Part shown: positions 26,635-34,338 of the stretch, piece after piece
Position numbering within the stretch: position 1 is the first letter of the stretch
Layout of the letters: the number at the start of each line of letters is the position of its first letter
NCBI GenBank assembly: GCA_913061275.1
Contig: CAJXSR010000004.1
Span: forward strand, 62,001 to 126,000
Direction of reading: 5' to 3'
Length of the DNA: 64,000 nucleotides
Origin: an uncultured Paracoccaceae bacterium
GTDB lineage: Bacteria; Pseudomonadota; Alphaproteobacteria; Rhodobacterales; Rhodobacteraceae
Notes under the pieces: model-generated
The model's input: the letters and a program-made list of their open reading frames with translations, nothing else
What the model was told of the DNA's origin: nothing
Databases searched by the model: none
Program-made: the position numbers and the translations under genes

Positions 26635-27452
26635 GGCACTGTCAGAGGAAACCTAGTTGAAACGGGCAGGGTGGCGAAGTAGCGTTTTTGCATGACAAAA
26701 AACAACCCATTTCGCTATTTCAAAACCAGTCCAGAGATCATCCGCCTGGCGGTGATGTTGTACGTCCGATTTCCACTTTCTCTGAGAAATGTGGAAGATC
26801 TTCTGCACGAGCGAGGTATCGATATTAGCCATGAAACGATACGGTTCTGGTGGAACAGATTTGGACCGCTATTTGCGGCTGAAATCCGCAGAAACCGAGT
26901 CAGACGGATGCGTTCGTATTCAAATTGGCAATGGCATTTGGACGAAGTATTCGTGAAAATCAACGGCGAGTTACATTACCTGTGGCGGGCGGTTGATCAC
27001 GAAGGCGAGGTGCTTGAAACCTTTGTTACAAAGCGCCGTGATCGCAAGGCCGCATTGGAATTTCTAAGAAAAATAATGAAACGCTATGGTAAGCCAAGCA
27101 TCATTGTGACGGACAAATTGCGTTCGTACGGCGCCGCAATGAAAGTTGTTGGCAACGCTGGAAAGCAGGAAACGGGTCGTTGGAAGAACAATCGGGCGGA
27201 GAATTCACACTTGCCTTTTCGACGGCGAGAAAGGGCGATGTTGCGTTTTCGCCGAATGCGAAGTTTACAGAAATTCGTTTCCGTCCATTCTTCAGTTTAC
27301 AACCACTTCAATAAGGAACGCAGTCTTACAAAACGAAATTATTTCAAGCTCAGCCGTACCGCTGCTCTTGCTGAGTGGCGCCAGCTTTGTTCCGCATAAG
27401 TTCACGATTTATGCGGGAAACTGAGACTAGTTCGAATTCGTCTGACAGCACC
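26635..27452 (+). mobile_element. IS6-family insertion sequence, complete
   Basis: 818 bp. Left end GGCACTGTCAGAGGAA and right end (read inward) GGTGCTGTCAGACGAA match at 13 of 16 positions. One transposase gene fills the element. Flanks are CTCGCTAC on the left and GCCAATCT on the right, so the 8-bp target duplication expected for a simple insertion is missing, which points to a deletion or a resolved cointegrate. Confidence 0.88.
26692..27399 (+). CDS. IS6-family DDE transposase
   Basis: 235 residues, full length for the family. N-terminal helix-turn-helix (SLRNVEDLLHERGIDIS), then the DDE triad: Asp in WHLDEVFVKI, Asp in IIVTDKLRSY, and Glu in NNRAENSHLPFRRRER. IS6 elements move by replicative transposition and form cointegrates. 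No frameshift or stop, so it is probably active. Confidence 0.93.
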   Translation: MTKNNPFRYFKTSPEIIRLAVMLYVRFPLSLRNVEDLLHERGIDISHETIRFWWNRFGPLFAAEIRRNRVRRMRSYSNWQWHLDEVFVKINGELHYLWRAVDHEGEVLETFVTKRRDRKAALEFLRKIMKRYGKPSIIVTDKLRSYGAAMKVVGNAGKQETGRWKNNRAENSHLPFRRRERAMLRFRRMRSLQKFVSVHSSVYNHFNKERSLTKRNYFKLSRTAALAEWRQLCSA

Positions 27453-27713
27453 GCCAATCTATTTTTTTGCAATATTGGCCTGCAGTGCATTAGTGCTGAT
27501 CCAAGTTCTTGTTTAACCTGCTATAGGTTTGAAAGCTCAGGGATCCTTCTAGGCTTATGGTAAATGTCCGCTTTCTGAAAGCTACGCTCCACCCTTATTA
27601 CCGAATACTGCGGTCATCATTTAAAGTGGGCATGCCTCGATGCTTCCTAGGTTTTCGCATTTTGGTAAGTTGATATTAATTTGACAAAACCCCTGCTTTG
27701 ACAGTTTTGCCTT

Positions 27714-28904
27714 TTATAAACGGCGCGGAATGTAGCGAGCGTAGATCGCCATTGTTAACATGATTATACCAGAAGTGATAAACACTGCGGGTAAGGTATA
27801 AAGATTAAGCACTAAAGCGAAAATACCGGGAATAATAAGCCGTGCGATGTCTCGATTGGATGAAAAAACTGCGGTCATTCCGGATCTTTCGCGGGAACGA
27901 ACCGCACGCAGAAAGGGTACATTACCAGCCCCATCGATTGCGCTGGCCGCCAGACAGGCACAAAGCAGTATGGTGATACCCAACCACGGTGTATCTGCTG
28001 CCATACCTACTGCGATCGTAAATATCCCAACAGCCAAATATCCCCAAACCAACAGGCGGCGCAATCCGAACCGCCGCCCGATCCAGCCCCAGAATGTAAC
28101 TATAAACAACGAAGCTGATCCCGCCGAAACAATCCAGCCGCCAGCCTCAGCATCCATTCCAGCGGTCACCGCATAGATTGGCGCATAAACGAAAAACATC
28201 GTCCACCAACCAGAACGCCCGACTGCAAGAAACCAAGCAAGTACAAGTCGAGGCTGAGCAAAATAGCGCCGAACAAAGTACAGCGGATTGGTAGTAGATG
28301 ACGTAAGCGGCGCCAAAATTGGGTTTTCAGTCATGCGCAAAAACCAGAAATACCCTAACAAGGTAAGCGCGAACCCACCACTTGCAAAAAAAGGCAGCCA
28401 TGATGCGCCATATTTACCAAGGTATATTCCCAACACGGGCGCTATTACCCAGGCAGTTCCGGTGAACAGCATACGCAGTGGCTCAAATCGGGTTAGCACC
28501 TTAGGCTGGATATGATCCAACACATATAGATTTAGACATATGGAAAGCGTTGCTGCACCTGACACATGTAGCACCATGCCAACAACCAAACCAACCACGG
28601 TTTGACTTGCAAAAAAAGGGGCCGAAATGCATAGAAGAAATACTGCGAGGCACATCACCCATCGTCGCTGCAAACGCTGGACTAGCCAAGGTACAGCAAG
28701 AGTACCCAGTACCGCTGCGATACTTACTGCGAAATAGAATACACTTACACCCTGCGCATTGCTAAACAGTTCAAGCGCCAATAAAGGCACCACGGCAATC
28801 AGCACACCCCGAGAGAATGTCTCAAGTACGAACAACACAGCAAAAGAATAACTTCCCGTGGTCGTTACAGCACTTAACCATACTGGCGAATGAAACTGCC
28901 TCAT
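27714..28904 (-). CDS. MFS transporter
   Basis: 396 residues with about 12 hydrophobic helices and the short basic loop LVQRLQRRWVMCLAV after helix 2, in the position of the MFS A motif. Export of small molecules or drug-like compounds is usual for such 12-helix carriers; no substrate can be named. Divergent from the EamA gene to the right. 27453-27713, between the IS and this gene, shows no ORF I can support. Confidence 0.82.
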   Translation of the reverse strand: MRQFHSPVWLSAVTTTGSYSFAVLFVLETFSRGVLIAVVPLLALELFSNAQGVSVFYFAVSIAAVLGTLAVPWLVQRLQRRWVMCLAVFLLCISAPFFASQTVVGLVVGMVLHVSGAATLSICLNLYVLDHIQPKVLTRFEPLRMLFTGTAWVIAPVLGIYLGKYGASWLPFFASGGFALTLLGYFWFLRMTENPILAPLTSSTTNPLYFVRRYFAQPRLVLAWFLAVGRSGWWTMFFVYAPIYAVTAGMDAEAGGWIVSAGSASLFIVTFWGWIGRRFGLRRLLVWGYLAVGIFTIAVGMAADTPWLGITILLCACLAASAIDGAGNVPFLRAVRSRERSGMTAVFSSNRDIARLIIPGIFALVLNLYTLPAVFITSGIIMLTMAIYARYIPRRL

Positions 28905-29186
28905 ATAAGCACTTCAGACCATCTAATAGTAAAGTAACTGTTCCCCATACCGTTTGAAAACATTATGTACCTTTTCCGTTGCTTGCTGCTTTACATCAAC
29001 AATTATGAAACATGTGAGGATGTTCCAGTTAAGGCAAGAAGTATTTCAGGTATTGTTCTAGGAAACTCAAGTTTGAGCGGCATAGAAATGCACTTGTTGG
29101 CAGCTTCGAAGTTGGTAAGGCTTTATCTGACAACATCATTCCGCTACCTACGTTATGAAGCATTATTACCTCGTTTGGAATTTACC

Positions 29187-30092
29187 GTGAAATACAATCA
29201 AAACATTAGTGCTGCATTACTCGCTATTGGTGCCTCAGCCATTTTGAGCTTCATCGATAATTTTGTAGGAGAAATCTCTGAGGAAGCTGGGCTTTGGCAA
29301 TTCCAAATAACAAGAACGTTAATGGCCTTGCCATTGCTCTATCTAGGGGTACGGGTTTTCAAAGCTAAAATCTTACCTTCCAACATTAAATTGTTGGTAG
29401 TCCGTAGTGTTATAGTTTCTGCAGGGTTACTGATGTATTTTGCGACATTGGGTTTTTTACCTGTTACCCAAGCTGCCGCTGGCCTATTCAGTGCCCCAAT
29501 TTGGGTTCTTATATTTTCCGCAACACTATTTTCCCAACGCCTTGGGGTTTTGCAAATACTTGCCACTCTTGGCGGCTTCGCAGGTGTCTTAATATTGCTA
29601 AAAATCGACCCCAGATCCATTACTTTGCTTACCTCCTTACCGCTAATAGCTGGTGCATTTTATGGGTTAGGTATGATGGTTACGCGCCATTGGTGTGCCT
29701 CAGAAAACCTTGCCTCACTTGCTTTCGGTATATTCATAACTATGGGTATTTTTAGTATTCTGCCGCTAACCTATTTCACAATCTGGCCTTCGAATAGTGA
29801 GGTTTCGTTGTTTATAATGCGCGGTTATCAACCCGTTTCTGCGACATTTTATTGGTTAACTTTGCTGCAAGCAGTCGGTGCGGTGATTGCAGTGTCACTG
29901 ATATCACAGGCCTACCGCATTGGTGATCCAACATACGTTGCGGTTTTTGAATACTCATTCCTGATATTTGCAGCCATCTGGACATTCCTACTTTGGAACA
30001 AAGGGATTGGAATAGATGCTGTATTTGGGATAGCGCTTATAATAGTTTGTGGAAGTATTATCGCGATTATTGGCGGGAAACGAAAAGCTTAA
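29187..30092 (+). CDS. EamA/DMT-family permease
   Basis: 301 residues and about ten membrane helices in two EamA halves, as in YdcZ/RhaT-like exporters. I start it at GTG 29187 (V-K-Y-N-Q-N-I-S-A-A-L-L-A-I-G), with GGAA 7 nt upstream, because this gives the usual length; the frame is open for 74 codons further up, but that part has no membrane pattern. Probably exports metabolites or amino acids. Its upstream region is shared with the divergent MFS gene. Confidence 0.8.
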   Translation: MKYNQNISAALLAIGASAILSFIDNFVGEISEEAGLWQFQITRTLMALPLLYLGVRVFKAKILPSNIKLLVVRSVIVSAGLLMYFATLGFLPVTQAAAGLFSAPIWVLIFSATLFSQRLGVLQILATLGGFAGVLILLKIDPRSITLLTSLPLIAGAFYGLGMMVTRHWCASENLASLAFGIFITMGIFSILPLTYFTIWPSNSEVSLFIMRGYQPVSATFYWLTLLQAVGAVIAVSLISQAYRIGDPTYVAVFEYSFLIFAAIWTFLLWNKGIGIDAVFGIALIIVCGSIIAIIGGKRKA

Positions 30093-30111
30093 TAAGCCCA
30101 ACTTGAATTAT

Positions 30112-32067
30112 TTAGATAGCACGGGCCGCCATCGCACCTTCTGCAATCGCTATATGAACTTGGCGTGGGGCGACGCAATCACCGATGATGTGATACGGCA
30201 GGCCGCGTGCCTCGATAGCTGATTGCAGGGTTGTCTCTACCACACCACCACGCCAGTCGACCACGATGTCTACATCTTTGATGTGGATATCTTCGCCTGT
30301 ATGTACAGACCGCAACGTGACGTTGCGCCTATCGATGGCGTGTATTTCTTGTGAAGGGTGCATCTCGGCGCCACCTGCAAGAAAGCGTTTATAGATCGGT
30401 GCGCGCACCGTGGGGGTGACAAGTTCACCTATCGTGTACTCGGCGGTAACCAGTGTGATGCGGTTCTGGTCAAGCAACGCGTCGGCGGCTGAGAGGGCAG
30501 TGCGGCCCCCGCCTTCGTCATTAATCAAGATATGCTGCCCCGTAGGGCCATCGGTAATGGCCTGCCAAGGATCAATTACGGGGATCGCATCGGGGCCAGT
30601 CGCGGTGGGCAACGGTGCTGCGGCGATGGCACCAGTAGCAAGGATCAAGACATCTGCGTCCAGCGTAGCTACATCTTCGGGGGTAAGGCGTTGGCCAGTG
30701 TGAACCCGGACCTGAAGTTGGGTCAGTTGGGTGTGATACCATCTCAAAGTCTTACTAAACTCACGGGTCATCGGGGCCTGTGCCCAGAGTGCCAGCTGAC
30801 CACCAAGATTTTCTGATGCCTCAAAAAGCGTTACCCTGTGGCCCCGTTCGGCGGCAACGCGCGCGGCTTCCAAACCAGCGGGACCACCCCCGATAACTGT
30901 GACGTTTTTGGGTGTGTCTGTCGGGGCCGTATCGCCCCACGTAGCATCGCGACCAGTCATCGGATTGTGGATGCATCTGATCTGTTTTCCCGCCATCGCC
31001 TGCGCTACGCATATATTGGCCCCAACACAGGGGCGGATGTCCTGTGGGCGTCCCTCAACCAGTTTACGCACGAGGTCGGGGTCAGAAATTTGGGCGCGGG
31101 TCATGCCAACCATATCGGCATCACCTCGTTCGATTATGGCGTTGGCCATCATCGGGTCAGTAATCCGCCCAGTGGTGAATACTGGCGCGGCCACATGGGA
31201 TTTGACGCCAGCGGCCAGTGACACGAACAGGCCATGCGGCGCGGGGGTAGGCGGCCAGTGGTCCATGCGGCCAGCTCGATCGTAATTTGTGCCAACAATG
31301 ATGTTAAGATAATCGACCTGACCAGTTTGTGCGATCAGGGCCGCGATGTCTTGAAGGTCAGATTGGGTCAACCCACCTTGGACCCGTTCATCGCCGGGCA
31401 GGCGCACACCAAGGATACGGTCGCGACCTATACCAGTGCGCACGGCGTCTATGGTGCGTAGCAGGAAGCGCATGCGATTTTCCAACGATCCGCCATAATC
31501 GTCTGTGCGGATGTTGGAATAGGGTGAAAGGAACGCAGCGGGCAGATACCCGAAGGCGGAAAGCAGTTCGACCCCGTCAAGACCGCCCGCGCGTACGCGG
31601 GCAGCGGCGGTGCCGTGGGCTTCGACCAACTCATCAATCTCACCGATTGTCATCTGTTTGGGCATTTCGCGTGAAAGACGCGACATAATAGGCGATGGGG
31701 CGATTAGCGGGCGGCCCGCGCCAGTGTCGGCGACATTTGCCCCAGCATGACCGAGCTGTATCAGAAAACGCCCCTCATGACTGTGAATTGCATCGGCCAG
31801 CCTTTGGTAGCCGTCGATGCAACTGTCATCGCTGGCATTCAAACCACGGCCCGCGCCAACCGCACCAGTACGATGCACTGCAGTAGAGCCGCTGATTTGC
31901 AGGGCCGCCCCGCCACGTGCTTTGGCCTGTTGATAAGCAATGTAGGCGTCGTTGGCGTGGCCCCCTGTCTCTATCCCAGGTACATGGGCGGTAACCAGCA
32001 CCCGATTACGCAGTGTAAAAGGGCCAACATCGATTGGCGAAAGCAGATGTTTGTATTTATCGATCAT
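30112..32067 (-). CDS. NADH:flavin oxidoreductase, dimethylamine/N-methylproline demethylase-like
   Basis: 651 residues: N-terminal FMN TIM barrel (1-~360), an Fe-S/linker segment, and an FAD/NAD(P) domain starting at VTVIGGGPAGLEAARVAAER. Relatives are trimethylamine dehydrogenase, 2,4-dienoyl-CoA reductase and stachydrine/N-methylproline demethylases. The cluster segment reads CVGANICVAQAMAGKQIRC: Ala replaces the second Cys of the classic C-x2-C-x3-C-x11-C, as I recall for the N-methylproline demethylase branch. The gene is visibly G+C-rich (60 of 100 bases at 30121-30220), unlike its neighbours, and suggests transfer. Oxidative N-demethylation is inferred, not proven. Confidence 0.82.
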   Translation of the reverse strand: MIDKYKHLLSPIDVGPFTLRNRVLVTAHVPGIETGGHANDAYIAYQQAKARGGAALQISGSTAVHRTGAVGAGRGLNASDDSCIDGYQRLADAIHSHEGRFLIQLGHAGANVADTGAGRPLIAPSPIMSRLSREMPKQMTIGEIDELVEAHGTAAARVRAGGLDGVELLSAFGYLPAAFLSPYSNIRTDDYGGSLENRMRFLLRTIDAVRTGIGRDRILGVRLPGDERVQGGLTQSDLQDIAALIAQTGQVDYLNIIVGTNYDRAGRMDHWPPTPAPHGLFVSLAAGVKSHVAAPVFTTGRITDPMMANAIIERGDADMVGMTRAQISDPDLVRKLVEGRPQDIRPCVGANICVAQAMAGKQIRCIHNPMTGRDATWGDTAPTDTPKNVTVIGGGPAGLEAARVAAERGHRVTLFEASENLGGQLALWAQAPMTREFSKTLRWYHTQLTQLQVRVHTGQRLTPEDVATLDADVLILATGAIAAAPLPTATGPDAIPVIDPWQAITDGPTGQHILINDEGGGRTALSAADALLDQNRITLVTAEYTIGELVTPTVRAPIYKRFLAGGAEMHPSQEIHAIDRRNVTLRSVHTGEDIHIKDVDIVVDWRGGVVETTLQSAIEARGLPYHIIGDCVAPRQVHIAIAEGAMAARAI

Positions 32068-32167
32068 TATGGCCCCCTTGGCTGATGCATCAATATTGCT
32101 TTGGGGCGCGGCATTGTCCAGTGTGGTGATTGCAGATCTGTATGGAATGGATGCGGCAGAAGAAACA

Positions 32168-32193
32168 GCTAAGTACCTTTGAGTACGCTTAGC
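32168..32193. promoter_or_regulatory. Interrupted inverted repeat in the divergent region
   Basis: GCTAAGTAC and GTACGCTTAGC form an inverted repeat with a 2-nt bulge, ~100 bp upstream of the flavin oxidoreductase start and ~70 bp upstream of the GAF/Fis regulator. Candidate operator for either gene. Confidence 0.35.
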
Positions 32194-32263
32194 ATAAAAA
32201 CGCCAACCCTATAGTATTTGATTTTCTGTGTAACTCGTGATTACATTTACTTGGGAGAATAGA

Positions 32264-33229
32264 ATGGTTGATCTGCTTAGCGCGTTTCAAAAACATGCGC
32301 ATAAGGTACATAAGGAAATTGCTATAACATCGCCTGCGCATTCTGTTATTGCAGCATCTTGGCGGCGTTCGATGCTGCATCATGGTATCACACCAAGCGA
32401 AAAAAACTTGGCACGCAGGTTAAGTGGCCGTGAACTTCTGCTGGCTAAACAGAAACTAGAGTTTTTACTACATCTTGCAAAACCGATTATGGAAGAGCTG
32501 TTTTTAACTGTGGGTCAAACGGGGTGTTGTGTTGTCTTAACAGACAAAGATGGTGTGATCTTACACCGCTTAATCAATGACGCAGATGAGGCAAGTTTCA
32601 ATGCTTGGGGGTTAAATTCGGGTAGTATTTGGAGTGAAGACCGCCAAGGAACGAATGGCATTGGAACTTGTGCAATAGAAGAACGCGCAGTTTTAATTCA
32701 TAAAGACCAACATTATAGATCCAAGAATATTGGTATGACATGTATGGGAGCCCCAATTTTTGATACCGATGGTGCAATTATGGCAGTTCTAGATGTTTCT
32801 AGCGCGCGCAATGATTTGCAAAAAGAATTTGCGAAAGTTCTGACGTCGCTTGTATCAAATACGGCCAATCGTATTGAAACGGAACATTTCAGGGCTTCTT
32901 TTAATGAAGCACAAATTGTTGTTGCCGAAGGATATTGCGCATTAGGTACACCACTTTTAGCGTCTGATCGTGATGATCTGATTATAGGGGCAAATCGGGC
33001 TGCGCGTAGAATGCTAAATTTGCAGCGTGAAACCTTTGCCATTCCTATTCCACATGACGATCTTATAACGGGTTCCGCGCGATCAACGGGTTTGCAAAGT
33101 GCAGAACGCGCGGCATTGCGAAAAGCAATTTCCAGAACCAAAGGCAACATGACTTTGGCTGCTAAAGAGTTAGATGTTAGTCGTGCGACGCTCTACAGAA
33201 TGTTGAAAAAACATGGGCTAAGCAGCTGA
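32264..33229 (+). CDS. GAF-Fis transcriptional regulator (AcoR-like, no AAA+ domain)
   Basis: 321 residues. An N-terminal segment (SVIAASWRRSMLHHGI) matches the start of AcoR-type activators. A GAF sensor domain spans about residues 60-200 (CCVVLTDKDGVIL, DRQGTNGIGTCAIEER, GAPIFDTDGAIMAVLDVS). A Fis-type helix-turn-helix ends the protein (MTLAAKELDVSRATLYRMLK). The sigma-54 AAA+ module present in AcoR is absent, so it should not act as a sigma-54 activator. GGGAGA precedes ATG 32264. It faces the cox genes directly and probably controls them. Confidence 0.87.
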   Translation: MVDLLSAFQKHAHKVHKEIAITSPAHSVIAASWRRSMLHHGITPSEKNLARRLSGRELLLAKQKLEFLLHLAKPIMEELFLTVGQTGCCVVLTDKDGVILHRLINDADEASFNAWGLNSGSIWSEDRQGTNGIGTCAIEERAVLIHKDQHYRSKNIGMTCMGAPIFDTDGAIMAVLDVSSARNDLQKEFAKVLTSLVSNTANRIETEHFRASFNEAQIVVAEGYCALGTPLLASDRDDLIIGANRAARRMLNLQRETFAIPIPHDDLITGSARSTGLQSAERAALRKAISRTKGNMTLAAKELDVSRATLYRMLKKHGLSS

Positions 33230-33231
33230 AA

Positions 33232-33247
33232 GTCTCACTTTTGAGAC
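33232..33247. promoter_or_regulatory. Perfect inverted repeat GTCTCA-N4-TGAGAC
   Basis: Lies 2 bp after the regulator stop and ~50 bp upstream of the predicted cox promoter. No T tract follows, so a terminator is unlikely. A dimeric Fis-type protein could bind it; the adjacent GAF-Fis regulator is the obvious candidate. Confidence 0.45.
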
Positions 33248-33297
33248 AATCTATGGTGCTTATTTTTGGCATTTGTTAATCTTTGATCGACCAATAC

Positions 33298-33326
33298 TTG
33301 ACACACTGGCACCTTCTGCGTCTACT
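33298..33326 (+). promoter_or_regulatory. Predicted sigma-70-type promoter of the cox operon
   Basis: TTGACA (33298-33303), 17-bp spacer, TCTACT (33321-33326, 4 of 6 to TATAAT). coxG starts at 33349 with GGAGG 9 nt before it. Confidence 0.4.
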
Positions 33327-33348
33327 TTTTATTGGAGGATAAAGTTTC

Positions 33349-33810
33349 ATGGAACTAAAGGGCGAGTATCGCATTGCTGCATCCAAGGCCAAAGTTTGGG
33401 CAGCTTTAAACGATGCAGAAACCCTAGAAGGCTGTATTCCTGGTTGCGAAGAATTGGATAAATCTTCGGATACGGAAATGTCAGCCAAAGTTGCATTGAA
33501 AATAGGCCCTGTGAAGGCACGTTTTAAAGGCAATGTGACTTTAGAAAACCTAGACCCACCAAACGCCTATTCCATTGTTGGCGAAGGTCAGGGTGGGGTG
33601 GCAGGCTTTGCCAAAGGTGGGGCCGATGTGCAATTATCTGAAGATGGGGATGAAACCATCCTGTCATACCAAGCGAATGCACAAGTGGGCGGGAAAATTG
33701 CCCAACTTGGATCAAGACTAATACAATCTACTGCGGCTAAATTGGCCGATAAGTTTTTTGCAAATTTCCGCGATGCTTTGGAACCCCAAGAAGGGGACGT
33801 TAAAGATTAA
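33349..33810 (+). CDS. coxG: CoxG-type SRPBCC protein
   Basis: 153 residues, START/SRPBCC fold of the CoxG family ([20 protein letters not shown] at the start, [16 protein letters not shown], then a C-terminal helix). In Oligotropha carboxidovorans CoxG helps anchor CO dehydrogenase to the membrane; in form II clusters the role is unknown. First gene of the operon. Confidence 0.9.
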   Translation: MELKGEYRIAASKAKVWAALNDAETLEGCIPGCEELDKSSDTEMSAKVALKIGPVKARFKGNVTLENLDPPNAYSIVGEGQGGVAGFAKGGADVQLSEDGDETILSYQANAQVGGKIAQLGSRLIQSTAAKLADKFFANFRDALEPQEGDVKD

Positions 33811-33846
33811 TCAACGCGAAATACTAATGAATTAGGGAGGATACCG

Positions 33847-34326
33847 ATGACTGAAATATCAATGACTGTGAACGGAAAGGCCGTAAAGGCAGACGTTCCC
33901 GATAACACTTTACTGGTCGAATATATCCGCGAACATCTTCGACTAACAGGAACGCATGTGGGTTGTGATACCAGCCAATGTGGTGCTTGTGTCGTGCATG
34001 TTGATGGCAAAGCCATGAAGTCTTGCACAATGCTAGCCGCTTCCGCTGATGGTGCTGACGTGACAACAATAGAAGGTATTGCAGATGGTGGTCTACACCC
34101 GATGCAAACAGCCTTTAAGGAAAATCACGGGTTGCAATGCGGGTTTTGTACACCTGGTATGATTATGACAGCAACCGACATGGTCAAACGCTATCAGGCC
34201 GACGGTAAAGAATTGACCGAAGATGCCATTCGCCACGAGTTAGAGGGTAATATTTGCCGCTGCACGGGATATCATAACATTGTCAAAGCCATCACGGACG
34301 GTGCGTCCAAGATGACAAACGCATAG
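33847..34326 (+). CDS. coxS: Molybdenum hydroxylase small [2Fe-2S] subunit
   Basis: 159 residues with two [2Fe-2S] clusters. Plant-type ligands in [13 protein letters not shown] plus C of MKSC; the second domain has [10 protein letters not shown] and ICRCTGYHN. It carries electrons from the molybdenum site of CoxL to the FAD of CoxM. AGGGAGG lies upstream; 12 bp to coxL. Subunit order S-L-M is that of form II clusters. Confidence 0.93.
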   Translation: MTEISMTVNGKAVKADVPDNTLLVEYIREHLRLTGTHVGCDTSQCGACVVHVDGKAMKSCTMLAASADGADVTTIEGIADGGLHPMQTAFKENHGLQCGFCTPGMIMTATDMVKRYQADGKELTEDAIRHELEGNICRCTGYHNIVKAITDGASKMTNA

Positions 34327-34338
34327 GGAGGAACGACT

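Noticed and set aside
33307-33320. TGGCAC...TGC resembling a sigma-54 promoter upstream of coxG
   Set aside because: Spacing between GG and GC is two bases short, and the adjacent regulator lacks the sigma-54 AAA+ domain.
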